From: Dyadobacter soli
GTDB taxonomy: Bacteria > Bacteroidota > Bacteroidia > Cytophagales > Spirosomataceae
Direction of reading: 5' to 3'
DNA length: 64,000 nucleotides
Assembly (NCBI RefSeq): GCF_900101885.1
Contig: NZ_FNAN01000011.1
Location: 186,001-250,000, forward strand
Part shown: one piece after another, positions 41,633 to 50,765 of the stretch
Layout of the letters: each line of letters opens with the position of its first letter
Numbering within the stretch: the stretch's first letter is position 1
The notes under the pieces: generated by a model
The model's input: the letters and a program-made list of their open reading frames with translations, nothing else
What the model was told of the DNA's origin: nothing
The model's database searches: none
Translations under genes and position numbers: made by a program

Positions 41633-42607
41633 TTACGAAAAACGTCGATAGCGTGCCTTGTAATCCAGTGGCAAAAGCCCGACAACTTTCCGGAAAGCTT
41701 CCCGGAACGCCTTTTCATCATTGTACCCGCAGGTCAGCATAATGTCCGAAACATGGCAGTCCGTTTCTTCCAATGCTTTTTTTGCGATCTCCATTCTTGC
41801 CCGCTGAATGTATCCCATCAATGTGTTACCGGTCGCTTTGATGAATCTTCGGTCAAAGTTGCGACGGCTTGCTGCCAACTCTGTTGCCAAGGCCTCAGGT
41901 GAAATCCTCTCGCTAATATGCTCTTCAATATATTCCTGCGCTTTGATTACCACCGGGTCGCCGTGAGTCTTCTGGCCAGCAAAAATTGCAAACGGAGATT
42001 GAGTGCTCCTGCCAATATCGATCTGAAACATCTTGCCACAATGGATCGCAGTAGGGCGATCAAAGTATTTTTCTACCAGGAACAGTGCAAGATTTAAAAA
42101 AGAGTAGCCGCCACCATTTGTGTAAATGCCCTTGTTAGCAGTCAATACTTCCAGGCAAACCTGCACTTTTGGAAACATATCCCGTAGCTCATCGGCAGCA
42201 TCCCAGTGCGTAGCGCATGGCATCTTATCAACCAGGCCAGTCGCTGCAAGCAAAAATGCGCCAGTGCAGATGCTGGCGATTTCTGCTCCATTTAAGTGCT
42301 GTCTATTAATCCAATCCACATACGCACGCCCACTGCCGAGTATTGACTTGTATTGTTGGGACAATGATGGGATAATGATCATATCGGGCGAAGTAATCTC
42401 GTACATGTTCATTTGACTGAGTACCGGAAAATGCATTTTCGGCGCGGTCGCTTCCTGGTTAAGCACGGCCAGGAACATTTTTAGGCGCTTTTTACGGCCG
42501 CGACCTTGCCAGTGGTCATCGGCCCATTGTAAGATCTCGCTGACGGCGATAATGCTGCCCCAATTGACAAGACCTTCCGGGACCAAAAAAACGATTTGAT
42601 GCTGCAT
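41633..42607 (-). CDS. GlxA-like AraC regulator (DJ-1/PfpI domain plus AraC HTH)
   Basis: A 324-residue regulator. The N-terminal DJ-1/PfpI-like domain (residues about 1-185) has the nucleophile-elbow-like ASICTGAFLLAATGLVDK and THWDAADEL; the C-terminal AraC domain has ISPEALATELAASRRNFDRR and DIMLTCGYNDEKAFREAFRK. This layout is that of the GlxA family. It precedes the MFS gene in the same direction and is divergent from the AHSA1-like gene at 42739. Confidence 0.9.
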   Translation of the reverse strand: MQHQIVFLVPEGLVNWGSIIAVSEILQWADDHWQGRGRKKRLKMFLAVLNQEATAPKMHFPVLSQMNMYEITSPDMIIIPSLSQQYKSILGSGRAYVDWINRQHLNGAEIASICTGAFLLAATGLVDKMPCATHWDAADELRDMFPKVQVCLEVLTANKGIYTNGGGYSFLNLALFLVEKYFDRPTAIHCGKMFQIDIGRSTQSPFAIFAGQKTHGDPVVIKAQEYIEEHISERISPEALATELAASRRNFDRRFIKATGNTLMGYIQRARMEIAKKALEETDCHVSDIMLTCGYNDEKAFREAFRKVVGLLPLDYKARYRRFS

Positions 42608-42738
42608 ACTCCATGTATTTTGAGTGGGACAAATATAGAAGTTTCAAATGTCCACATCGACCCGAATATTGTCCATATGGCCTCATTTTCAGCAGGGATT
42701 CCGGTGTATTTTTGTCAAAACATTTAAATATCATAGAA

Positions 42739-43233
42739 ATGCCCAACATCCGACAAACACTTTTGATTGCAGCTACACCTGAGCATATTTATGATGCACT
42801 TACTACAAGCGGAGGACTTTCGGCGTGGTGGACACCCAATGTGCAGGCAATCCCAGAGCCTGGTACAATAGCCAGCTTTCCTTTCGCCAATGGGTACGTA
42901 AAGCGCATGCAGATCGAAAACCTGACCCCAGCGCAAACGGTGCAATGGAAGTGCATTGAAGGCGATCATGAATGGATCGGGACAACGATCCTCTTTACGC
43001 TAGTGCAGAATGATAATGCCGCACTTTTGGAAACAAATCCTGAAATCCGGGGACAGATAGAACAAAACCCCGCGCCGGCTGCCACAATGCTCCATTTCCA
43101 TCAAGATGACTGGGGCGACTACACTGCCACATTTGCCGAATGCAGCTATACGTGGGGGCAGTTTTTGAGAAGCTTAAAATTGTATTGTGAGACCGGAAAG
43201 GGAAAACCATGGCCTGGCCAGCACAGCATTTAA
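42739..43233 (+). CDS. SRPBCC/AHSA1-like protein
   Basis: A 164-residue START-like protein from ATG 42739: LIAATPEHIYDALTTSGGLS at residues 9-28, WWTPNVQAIPEPGTIASFPF, and FAECSYTWGQFLRSLKLYCE as the closing helix. The frame is open upstream to 42613, but those residues precede the conserved domain start. It is divergent from the GlxA-like regulator, which may control it. The following 185 bp up to the first adenylyltransferase gene hold nothing I can support. Confidence 0.84.
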   Translation: MPNIRQTLLIAATPEHIYDALTTSGGLSAWWTPNVQAIPEPGTIASFPFANGYVKRMQIENLTPAQTVQWKCIEGDHEWIGTTILFTLVQNDNAALLETNPEIRGQIEQNPAPAATMLHFHQDDWGDYTATFAECSYTWGQFLRSLKLYCETGKGKPWPGQHSI

Positions 43234-43418
43234 CTTCTATGGTTTTGCAAATGGCTGCATGTCGATGCTATCTTGGCAAATAGCTTCGCATCAGGTTACA
43301 ACCACTACTGGCAGCAACCGATACGCTGCAAAATGCAGTGCATCGACACTGGTAACTAGATGCAGTTGGTTAGAATGTGTCCATATCTCCAACTTTTTCC
43401 CTAACATATTGATTTCAT

Positions 43419-44273
43419 ATGCGAAGCAACACGGAAATAAAAAGATTGATATTGGAAATAGTGCAGAAAGACGATCGCATTCGTGCTGTATTACTAAATG
43501 GTTCAAGGGCGGACGCTTACGTGACACCAGATAAATATCAGGATTTTGATGTGGTTTTTATCGTACAGGCTATTGAAGACTTTTCTGTTAATCACAATTG
43601 GATTCATGTCTTCGGAGAATTGATTATAAAACAGCTACCTGACGAGATGATTATCGGAGAGCGCAGTCAAGATAGCTTTGGCTATCTGATGTTGTTTAAA
43701 GATGGTAATCGAATCGATCTGACACTATATCCAATTGACTTAGTTCGACCTAATTTTTGGCCGGATAGCTTAACCATCTGCTGGCTCGACAAGGATGGAC
43801 TTTTTCCAAATTTGCCAGAACCATCCACGGCAGACTATCAAATCAAAGTGCCCGCATTACAGGAATTCACAGACACTTGTAACGAATTTTGGTGGGTAAG
43901 CACTTATGTGGTCAAGGGGTTGGCCCGTCGTCAGATTCCATACGCGAAAGAAATGATGGAAACGGTAGTACGGCCGATGTTTATGAAGATGATCAGTTGG
44001 CAAATCGGCACAATTACCGAATTCTCAGAACCTTTTGGTAAATCAGGAAAATATATCTCAAAATTCTTGGGAGAAGACTTTTATGAGCGGGTGCTGGCCA
44101 CATATGCAAATGCGGACCTTAAGGAAAACTGGCAAGCACTAAGCAATATGGCAGAGATTTTTGCCTGGTTATCAGTGGCTGTCGGCGAGAAACTTCGTTT
44201 TCCCACTGATACAGGTGAAATACAGAGGACCCACCAATACATAAAGCAGCAACGTGAGATGCATGCAATTTGA
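43419..44273 (+). CDS. Aminoglycoside 6-adenylyltransferase (ANT(6)/AadS type), copy 1
   Basis: A 284-residue nucleotidyltransferase. The G-S-R motif (residues 28-30 in LLNGSRADAYVTPD) and catalytic Asp pair D42-F-D44 in KYQDFDVVF match ANT(6) enzymes, which adenylylate streptomycin at O-6. The later LMLFKDGNRIDLTLYP and CNEFWWVSTYVVKGLARRQI are also family landmarks. Full length, no disruption. The second homologue starts 193 bp after its end. Confidence 0.88.
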   Translation: MRSNTEIKRLILEIVQKDDRIRAVLLNGSRADAYVTPDKYQDFDVVFIVQAIEDFSVNHNWIHVFGELIIKQLPDEMIIGERSQDSFGYLMLFKDGNRIDLTLYPIDLVRPNFWPDSLTICWLDKDGLFPNLPEPSTADYQIKVPALQEFTDTCNEFWWVSTYVVKGLARRQIPYAKEMMETVVRPMFMKMISWQIGTITEFSEPFGKSGKYISKFLGEDFYERVLATYANADLKENWQALSNMAEIFAWLSVAVGEKLRFPTDTGEIQRTHQYIKQQREMHAI

Positions 44274-44278
44274 AGCCC

Positions 44279-44437
44279 ATGTATGATAACGGAAGAACGG
44301 GAAAGACCGTTTCCTGCATTATGCATGAATGCGGTTGTATCGACGATAAGGCATTCCGCCAAATGTTCAGGAATCATTTCGGAATGTCGCCATTGGAATA
44401 CAAAGTGAAGTATGGAGTCCCGTTGGCGAATGTTTAA
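44279..44437 (+). pseudogene. Remnant of the C-terminus of an AraC/GlxA-type regulator
   Basis: A 52-codon frame between the two adenylyltransferase genes. Its second half (DDKAFRQMFRNHFGMSPLEY) is plainly the end of an AraC helix-turn-helix, and aligns with DEKAFREAFRKVVGLLPLDY of the GlxA-like regulator at 41633-42607; VSCIMHECGC corresponds to VSDIMLTCGY there. Everything upstream of this piece is missing, so it is a truncated relic, perhaps a scar of the event that placed two adenylyltransferase genes side by side. Confidence 0.75.
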
Positions 44438-44465
44438 TAATTCAGGGAGATTTAAATTTTTGACT

Positions 44466-45365
44466 ATGGCTAATAATACAGAAAGCAGAAATGCTTCGGA
44501 AATGATGGAGCTCATTTTGGAAGTCGCCCGTAACGACGATCGCATTCTTGCGGTATTGCAGGATGGATCCAGGTCAAATCCAAATGTAACACCTGATATT
44601 TTTCAGGATTTTGACATTATCTATGTAGTCAAAGACCTGGCACCCTTTATGCAAGACCCTGGCTGGGTAGATGTTTTTGGCGAAAGGATGATCATGCAGT
44701 TGCCGGAAGCTATGGAATTGTATCCTCCCTCACCTGAACTTGAAGGAGCGTTTTCCTACCTGATGCTTTTTACCGATGGAAACCGGATTGATCTATTGAT
44801 AGCACCCTTGCAAAAACTTGATCAATTTACCTCTGATAGCTTGTGTAAGGTGGTTCTGGACAAAGTTCGCATTTTTGAATCAAGCCCTTTGCCGGTTTCG
44901 AGCGATGCCAGTTACTGGATAGAAAAACCTTCCCCCCTGTCATTTACGGATTGCTGTAACGAGTTCTGGTTTACGAGCGGGAGCCTGGGCAAGGCACTTT
45001 GGCGCGGCGAGGTGATTTATGTTCAGGAGCTGTTGAATCAGGTAAGCCGCGCGGCACTGCTGCAAATGCTGGATTGGTACATAGGGTGCCGGCATGACTT
45101 CAAGGTAGATACCGGTAAGTCCGGGAAATTCTATAGGCGGTACCTGGAACCTGATTTATACGAAAAACTTCTTGCAACCTATCCTGCGGCGAACTTACCC
45201 GCGATATGGCATGCGACCTTTGCCACGATGGATTTATTCCGGTATTGTGCTGAATTTATCGCTTCGCAACTGGGTTTTGAATATCCATTAAGTTGGGACA
45301 GAAACTTGCGCGCGCATCTACAACACATAGAAAACCTATCGGCTGATGCTGAAAGGATTTATTAA
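44466..45365 (+). CDS. Aminoglycoside 6-adenylyltransferase (ANT(6)/AadS type), copy 2
   Basis: A 299-residue protein from ATG 44466. Motifs: G34-S-R36 in LQDGSRSNPNVTPD and D48-F-D50 in FQDFDIIYVV, then LMLFTDGNRIDLLIAP and CNEFWFTSGSLGKALWRGEV. It is clearly homologous to copy 1 but substantially diverged, so not a recent duplication. Earlier in-frame ATGs (44412, 44430) fall in the relic upstream. Streptomycin adenylylation is expected for the family; whether both copies are active cannot be judged. Confidence 0.88.
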   Translation: MANNTESRNASEMMELILEVARNDDRILAVLQDGSRSNPNVTPDIFQDFDIIYVVKDLAPFMQDPGWVDVFGERMIMQLPEAMELYPPSPELEGAFSYLMLFTDGNRIDLLIAPLQKLDQFTSDSLCKVVLDKVRIFESSPLPVSSDASYWIEKPSPLSFTDCCNEFWFTSGSLGKALWRGEVIYVQELLNQVSRAALLQMLDWYIGCRHDFKVDTGKSGKFYRRYLEPDLYEKLLATYPAANLPAIWHATFATMDLFRYCAEFIASQLGFEYPLSWDRNLRAHLQHIENLSADAERIY

Positions 45366-45520
45366 CAATGCGATATAAAACAGCAATCAATCGCATCAAA
45401 CACAGACTACCACCTGGAAACTCCGCCGTCCAAAGGAGATCGTTGATATCAGTAACAAATTTTGGTGAATGCCAGCAGCCACAGATCCAATCGAACGCCA
45501 GTGCGACAGTAACTAATAAC

Positions 45521-46078
45521 ATGACCAATCCACTAGTTATATTTGAAACATCCAGGCTCCTAATAAGGCGCCTCAAAGCTGATGACTTGATGGATCTGTG
45601 TAATATTTGCAGTGATAGCGAAGTAATGAAATATGTCGGCAACAGCGAGCCGCTGACATTGGACCAGGTTAAAGAGTGGCTTGTAGTAACAGAAAACAAT
45701 TACAAGACTAGGGGCTTTGGCAACTATGCCATTATTGATAGATACAGTAATCTTCTAATCGGGTACTGCGGGCTTGTTTACTCAAAACAAATCCAAAAGA
45801 TCGAATTGATATACGCACTTAACAAACAGCATTGGTACCTGGGATTTGCCTTAGAGGCCAGCAATGGTATGGTAGCGTTTGGTTTTGAGGTGTTGAAATT
45901 AAAGGCGATTTATGCTTCGATTGATCCAGAAAATTCCGCTTCGGAAAATATCTTAAAAAAACTTGGATTCCGATACGTTTTCACGGAAAATGATGAATTC
46001 GGTTATCCAACGCGGTACTATAAAATTTCCCAAACCTACTATGATGAAGTTCGCGCCGGGCGCGAAGTGAGGGAATAA
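45521..46078 (+). CDS. GNAT acetyltransferase, RimJ/RimL type
   Basis: A 185-residue GNAT enzyme from ATG 45521: FETSRLLIRRLKADDLMDLC near the start, QHWYLGFALEASNGMVAFGF as the acetyl-CoA region, and PENSASENILKKLGFRYVFT near the end. This is the RimJ/RimL-like branch that often acetylates N-termini or small amines. The frame is open upstream to 45368, but those residues carry no GNAT features. Confidence 0.85.
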   Translation: MTNPLVIFETSRLLIRRLKADDLMDLCNICSDSEVMKYVGNSEPLTLDQVKEWLVVTENNYKTRGFGNYAIIDRYSNLLIGYCGLVYSKQIQKIELIYALNKQHWYLGFALEASNGMVAFGFEVLKLKAIYASIDPENSASENILKKLGFRYVFTENDEFGYPTRYYKISQTYYDEVRAGREVRE

Positions 46079-46429
46079 GACGCAGCGATCAATATAAGTC
46101 TTGGACATGGCCTCGTGAAAGCTTCAGGTCTCTGCATTCTAACATTGATACGATCTTGTCCTTTCAAATAATGCCATCATTAGTAATTTTTAGTGATCCG
46201 ACGATAGATTCCCTGGCTGCATATGAAGCCGCACAAGTAGCCATCAATCGCTCATCATACCGTGCAGATGGGCACGTTAAATTGTAATTCGATGTTTGTT
46301 GCTGTTAAACCCATTTGCAAAACCATAAACTCATATGACAGTTGAGCTTAATATGGCAAAGCCTTGCCGCAAAACAGCTAAAATTCGGGTGAAGAAATGG
46401 CTGATCTTTGGGGCTAACGAAACAAGTTC
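46079..46429. other. Intergenic region with one doubtful small frame
   Basis: About 350 bp. A 38-codon frame at 46171-46287 (MPSLVIFSDPTIDSLAAYEA, then AQVAINRSSYRADGHVKL) has protein-like composition but no recognised family; it may be a remnant. No terminator or repeat seen. Confidence 0.3.
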
Positions 46430-47356
46430 ATGAAAGAGAGTAAAATAGCCATTATCAACAAGCGGACGCTCTCAGAGATACACCGCGACCACGGTTTGCC
46501 GGCTCCGGCGCACCCATTGATCAGCCTGATCGACTGGCCGAAACATCAGATACCCAAAAACAATTTTTCCGGCGCTGTCGTCTCGGGGTTTTACCGAATC
46601 ACCTGCAATTTCGGCATGAGCGGCAAATCCAAGTATGGACAGGGTTACTACGATTATTCAGATGGTGGGATGACTTTCGTTGCGCCTACCCAGGTTATTG
46701 GCGCATGCGCATATGATGTAGCCGACTCCTGGTCGATGTTCACGCTGTTGATCCATCCGGATTTTCTCTGGAATTATCCGCTGGCAAAGAAAATAAAGCA
46801 ATATGGATTTTTCTCCTACAACACCAATGAGGCCTTACACCTTTCCGAGAAAGAGCAGGCAACACTTGTCACCATATTTAAGAACATTGGCGAGGAACTA
46901 GACAGCCGGATCGATGAGGTGAGCCAGGATGTGATCGTTGCACAAATCGAATTGCTGCTGAGTTATGCCAACCGCTTTTACAAACGGCAATTCATAACCA
47001 GAAAGATAGTTAACAGCGATCTTTTACAAAAGATGGAGGACATTCTGGAAGAATACCTGACGGGCGACAAGACGCTGAACGATGGCATCCCGACGGTGCA
47101 TTACCTGGCCGAACGTTTAAACGTATCGCCAAGCTACCTGAGCGATATGGTGCGGTCGGTTACCGGCCAAAGTGCGTTGGGGGTAATCCACCAAAAACTT
47201 ATAGAAAAAGCAAAAGAAAAATTATCGGGCACCAACCTCTCAGTCAGCGAGGTTGCTTACGACTTGGGATTTGGGCACCCGTCGTCTTTCACCAAACTAT
47301 TCAAGTCAAAAACGAAGTTATCGCCACTGGATTTCAGAAAGTCGTTTAACAACTAA
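46430..47356 (+). CDS. AraC-family transcriptional regulator
   Basis: A 308-residue regulator: an N-terminal sensor-like region (about 1-180) and a C-terminal AraC domain with VHYLAERLNVSPSYLSDMVR and VSEVAYDLGFGHPSSFTKLF, ending KLSPLDFRKSF. It precedes the F420-reductase-like gene by 188 bp in the same direction, so it is a candidate regulator for it. Confidence 0.9.
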   Translation: MKESKIAIINKRTLSEIHRDHGLPAPAHPLISLIDWPKHQIPKNNFSGAVVSGFYRITCNFGMSGKSKYGQGYYDYSDGGMTFVAPTQVIGACAYDVADSWSMFTLLIHPDFLWNYPLAKKIKQYGFFSYNTNEALHLSEKEQATLVTIFKNIGEELDSRIDEVSQDVIVAQIELLLSYANRFYKRQFITRKIVNSDLLQKMEDILEEYLTGDKTLNDGIPTVHYLAERLNVSPSYLSDMVRSVTGQSALGVIHQKLIEKAKEKLSGTNLSVSEVAYDLGFGHPSSFTKLFKSKTKLSPLDFRKSFNN

Positions 47357-47544
47357 TGATGATTTTCAGACCAGTCCTGACGCTAGGATTGTTTGAATTG
47401 CAGCCAAATAAGCCAACACCGACAGCCTTAAAATGGCAATGAATAACCTCAAAACGGCAAATTTCCGAAGCATTTAGAAGCTGACCTTTGTAAAGACCCT
47501 TTGTAAGGGGTGTAGAGAAGGTTAAACTAAAAGTTGAGGAAAAA

Positions 47545-48243
47545 ATGAAAATTGGAATTTTGAATACCGGAAACATCGGGGCCCGCCTGGCAAGGGCATG
47601 GGCTGCTGCCGGACACGAACTGATGATCGCGCAGGATGGTGATTTTTGGAAATTAGAACCGCTGCTCGAAGAATTGGGCGACAAGGCCAGGTATGGCTCG
47701 ATCCGGGAAGCTGCTGAATTCGGCGATGTCCTATTATTTTCCGTTTATTGGCCAAGGCTTGATGCAGTTGTGAATGCAGCAGGGAATGCTTTGGATGGTA
47801 AAGTGATCATTGAAACGATGAACCCACGGGGCGTCAACGCTCAATTTGAACACTACCATGACCTGGATTTCATGCGGGACAATTCTACTGCGGAGGTTTT
47901 GCAGGCACGGCTGCCAAATGCCCGGGTAGTTAAAGCATTCAATATCTTACCGGCACCTGTGCTGGAAGCGGCGGCATGGTCAGGCTCACCGCTGCAACCC
48001 AATATACTTTATGCGAGCGACGATCAGGCAGCGGCTCAGCTTACCCGAGGGCTGATCGTTGATGCGGGGTTCAAACCAGTAAATGCAGGCCTTCTCAAAG
48101 CTGCCCGTTCCATTGAGCAGCTCGGCGTGTTGATGCACCATGTTGCCAATCACGAGTACGCAGGAGATGCTGACCTGGTCCGTTTGGGTGTTTCCGTCAT
48201 TGAAGCAAATCCCGGCCCCATCTTTCGGGAGGGATTAGTTTGA
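47545..48243 (+). CDS. NADPH-dependent F420-reductase-like / NAD(P)-binding oxidoreductase
   Basis: A 232-residue Rossmann protein beginning MKIGILNTGNIGARLARAWA, the dinucleotide motif of the F420-dependent NADP reductase family, with FSVYWPRLDAVVNAAGNALD and VIIETMNP later, and a C-terminal helical part (LLKAARSIEQLGVLM). Bacteroidota do not normally make F420, so it probably acts on another substrate with NADP. It is convergent with the HxlR gene across a long hairpin. Confidence 0.82.
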   Translation: MKIGILNTGNIGARLARAWAAAGHELMIAQDGDFWKLEPLLEELGDKARYGSIREAAEFGDVLLFSVYWPRLDAVVNAAGNALDGKVIIETMNPRGVNAQFEHYHDLDFMRDNSTAEVLQARLPNARVVKAFNILPAPVLEAAAWSGSPLQPNILYASDDQAAAQLTRGLIVDAGFKPVNAGLLKAARSIEQLGVLMHHVANHEYAGDADLVRLGVSVIEANPGPIFREGLV

Positions 48244-48276
48244 AGATCACTGTTTGCTGCGCTGATACATCCATGT

Positions 48277-48333
48277 AATGAAACCAACAAAGCCTTCAAG
48301 GTCGTCGATCTTGAAGGCTTTGTTGGTTTCATT
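48277..48333. repeat. Perfect 24-bp inverted repeat with 9-nt loop between convergent genes
   Basis: The left arm (48277-48300, starting AATGAAACCAAC) is exactly complementary to the right arm (48310-48333, ending GTTGGTTTCATT); the loop is GTCGTCGAT. The right arm covers the stop codon of the leftward HxlR gene. Neither side has a T tract, so it is not a classic intrinsic terminator, but any transcript through it would form a very stable hairpin. Confidence 0.9.
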
Positions 48334-48670
48334 CACTCATAATTACCTCTCTGTGCTTTGCGCCCCAATCTGAGAGGTCATAAATGATGTTCTGCAAGGA
48401 CCAACCATATTCGGTCAGGTTATATTTTACTGAAACAGGCTGGGTATCCAGCACTGTGCGCTTCACGAGCTTATTCTGCTCTAATTCCTTTAACTCCTTG
48501 CTTAACTGCTTGTTGGAGATCCCGTCGAGATCATTCAGTATCTCTGAAAATCTTCTTTCGCTGTAATAGCACATAGATGAAATGATGGATATTTTCCATT
48601 TTCCATTCAGGACGTACATGGCGTCGTGGATCGCCCGGATGTCTCTTTTGTGGCAAGGTTCTTCTGTCAT
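48329..48670 (-). CDS. HxlR-family transcriptional regulator
   Basis: A 113-residue winged-helix protein: DAMYVLNGKWKISIISSMCY, RRFSEILNDLDGISNKQLSK and LTEYGWSLQNIIYDLSDWG are all HxlR landmarks. A conserved-type Cys near the N-terminus (EEPCHKRDI) is present; in some HxlR regulators such a Cys senses electrophiles. It is divergent from the SDR pseudogene at 48777, which was presumably its target. Confidence 0.9.
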   Translation of the reverse strand: MTEEPCHKRDIRAIHDAMYVLNGKWKISIISSMCYYSERRFSEILNDLDGISNKQLSKELKELEQNKLVKRTVLDTQPVSVKYNLTEYGWSLQNIIYDLSDWGAKHREVIMSE

Positions 48671-48776
48671 CAGTTACTTGGTTACCGGATATATACTGTT
48701 ACTTTTGACCATGAAGTTACTAAAATATACCAACCCGCACTAAGTTTGTGGAAGTAATATTTTAACAAACAAGAAA

Positions 48777-49522
48777 ATGGATTTCACAAACAAAAATGTA
48801 GTCATAACCGGAGGCAGCCAGGGCATTGGCCTCGCTACGGCAAAAGCGTTTATTAACGCAGGAGCAAGTGTATGGATAACCGGCAGAAGTGCGGCAAATC
48901 TCGATAAGGCGGCCGACGAGATTAACAGCGGCAATTTGACAACTGTCGTGTCCGATACTTCAAACCTGGATGGGATTTCCGCATTAGTAAAGGTTATTGA
49001 AGAAAGCGGGAAAAAGCTGGATGTGCTTTTTTCTGAATGCCGGAACAGCCACGTTCGCCCCGATTGCAACTGTTACCGAAGCGGACTTTGATGCGCAATT
49101 CAACACCAATGTCAAAGGTCATTTCTTTACCCTTCAAAAGCTGATGCCACATCTGGCTGACGGATCTTCGGTGATATTTACATCTTCGGGGGTAGCAACA
49201 GGCGCAGCGGTAGGCACCGGGGTTTATTCAGCAACCAAAGGGGCTTTGAACAAGATCGCACACATTGCGCTAAATGAACTGGCTGAAAAGAAAGTACGTG
49301 TCCAATATTGTTAGTCCAGGCCCGATACAAACGCCTGGTCTGGATAGCGTTGCGCCACCAGAAGCAGTAGCATACCTGGCTTCCACAACTGCGCTTCAAC
49401 GGGTCGGAACTGCCGAGGAAATTGCAGGCACCGTGCTGTTCCTCGCTTCCGATGGGGCAGCCTACATCAACGGCGCAGACATCGCTGTCGATGGCGGTTT
49501 TATCCAGTACCATTTAAAGTAG
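48777..49522 (+). pseudogene. Short-chain dehydrogenase gene with two frameshifts
   Basis: Three frames together encode a full SDR of about 248 residues. Frame 1: MDFTNKNVVITGGSQGIGLA to KKLDVLF. Frame 2: LNAGTATFAPIATVTEADFD through YSATKGALNKIAHIALNELA (catalytic Tyr and Lys). Frame 3: NIVSPGPIQTPGLDS to AVDGGFIQYHLK. The first break is at a T6 run near 49027 (one T too many), the second near 49308 (one extra C). Both are +1 insertions, and catalytic motifs on both sides are intact, so inactivation is recent or an assembly artefact. Confidence 0.82.
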
Positions 49523-49677
49523 TAAGCAAAAGAGTGCCCTAAAACTTAGCCCGGACCGGACGACTTCGCTTCTTCCTGCTCCGGGCTAAAATTTTTCTGG
49601 CAAAGCAATACGGTAAAATGGCAAAGCCCGCGGCCACGCATTTGCGGAAATTTGTCAAAACATTAAATCAATAAATC

Positions 49678-50481
49678 ATGTCAACAGAAATTGAAGCAAC
49701 GAATGTAGGCCTGGCCGCTCAGCCGTTATCGAAAAAGACCGCATTGGTAACCGGCGGATCACGGGGCATTGGCGCGGCCATTGCCAAACGGCTCGCAGCC
49801 GACGGCGCATTAGTCGCCATTACCTATAATGCAAGTAAAGGTGCAGCAGAGCAGGTTGTAAGTGAAATCGAGAAAGCAGGTGGCCGTGCCTTCGCAATCT
49901 GTGCGGATTTGACCGATGCTGCGGCTATCCCGGCTCTTTTCGAGCAGCTCGACAGTGAATTCAGCAAGCGGACGGGAAGTAATGCATTGCACATCTTGGT
50001 AAACAATGCCGGGAACTCCGGTTGGGGCGGCCTTTCCGACGCTACGCCCGAAACCTGGGATACTATGTTTGCCGTTCACGCACGCGCGCCATTTTTTGTC
50101 GTCCAGTCTGCATTGAACCGCGTCTCTGACGGTGGCCGCATCATCAACATTTCCTCAGGTGCCGCGACGCGGCCGATGGCAGTAGCGCCGATTTATTCTG
50201 CTGCCAAAGCGGCGACCAACAACCTGACTCATTCCCTCGCCATTACACTTGGCCAGCGCGGCATTACAGTGAATGCCGTAGCGCCTGGCTGGATACGTAC
50301 AGATAGGAATGCGGCCGTGCGTGAGAATGCCGACATGGTGAAGACAATTGAAGGCGATACCGCACTAGGCCGATTTGGCGAAACTTCGGAAATTTCGGCG
50401 GTAGTCGCTTTTCTGGCAGGTGATGAAGGGCGATGGGTGACCGGGCAGGTGATCGAAGCCAGCGGAGGATATAAGCTTTGA
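49678..50481 (+). CDS. Short-chain dehydrogenase/reductase (3-oxoacyl-ACP reductase-like)
   Basis: A 267-residue classical SDR: TGGSRGIGAAIAKRLAADGA (NADP motif), VNNAGNSGW, the catalytic Ser in INISSGAATRPMA, Tyr and Lys in YSAAKAATNNL, and NAVAPGWIRTD. All catalytic residues are present. It lies 156 bp after the broken SDR gene and is followed by a good terminator, so it forms its own unit. Confidence 0.9.
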   Translation: MSTEIEATNVGLAAQPLSKKTALVTGGSRGIGAAIAKRLAADGALVAITYNASKGAAEQVVSEIEKAGGRAFAICADLTDAAAIPALFEQLDSEFSKRTGSNALHILVNNAGNSGWGGLSDATPETWDTMFAVHARAPFFVVQSALNRVSDGGRIINISSGAATRPMAVAPIYSAAKAATNNLTHSLAITLGQRGITVNAVAPGWIRTDRNAAVRENADMVKTIEGDTALGRFGETSEISAVVAFLAGDEGRWVTGQVIEASGGYKL

Positions 50482-50540
50482 TTCATCGTCTGGTTCTTTC
50501 TTACTTGTGTAACCAGCACTTCCCTGGATGCTGATAAACC

Positions 50541-50568
50541 GGTATCGCCGCGGCGTTACCGCTTTTTT
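50541..50568 (+). terminator. Rho-independent terminator after the SDR gene
   Basis: GGTATCGCC and GGCGTTACC form a stem with one mismatch around a 2-nt centre; GC and six Ts follow. It lies about 60 bp after the SDR stop. Confidence 0.65.
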
Positions 50569-50765
50569 AGCTTAGAGAGATACATAGGTGTAGGAAAATT
50601 ATGTAATCACCTAGCCAGGTCTAAAAATCCGGTCGTTAAAGTGAAAATTCAATGTCCTGTAGAAAGCTTGCCATTGGTCGCTTCTAGGCATGTTTTATTT
50701 CATATTAGGTGAGAGTGTACACCTTAAAATGTAACTTATGCCTTGCTGCAAGCGACCACATTTAA

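Noticed and set aside
48277..48333. The 24-bp hairpin as an ordinary intrinsic terminator
   Set aside because: There is no T tract on either strand, so I list it as an inverted repeat instead.
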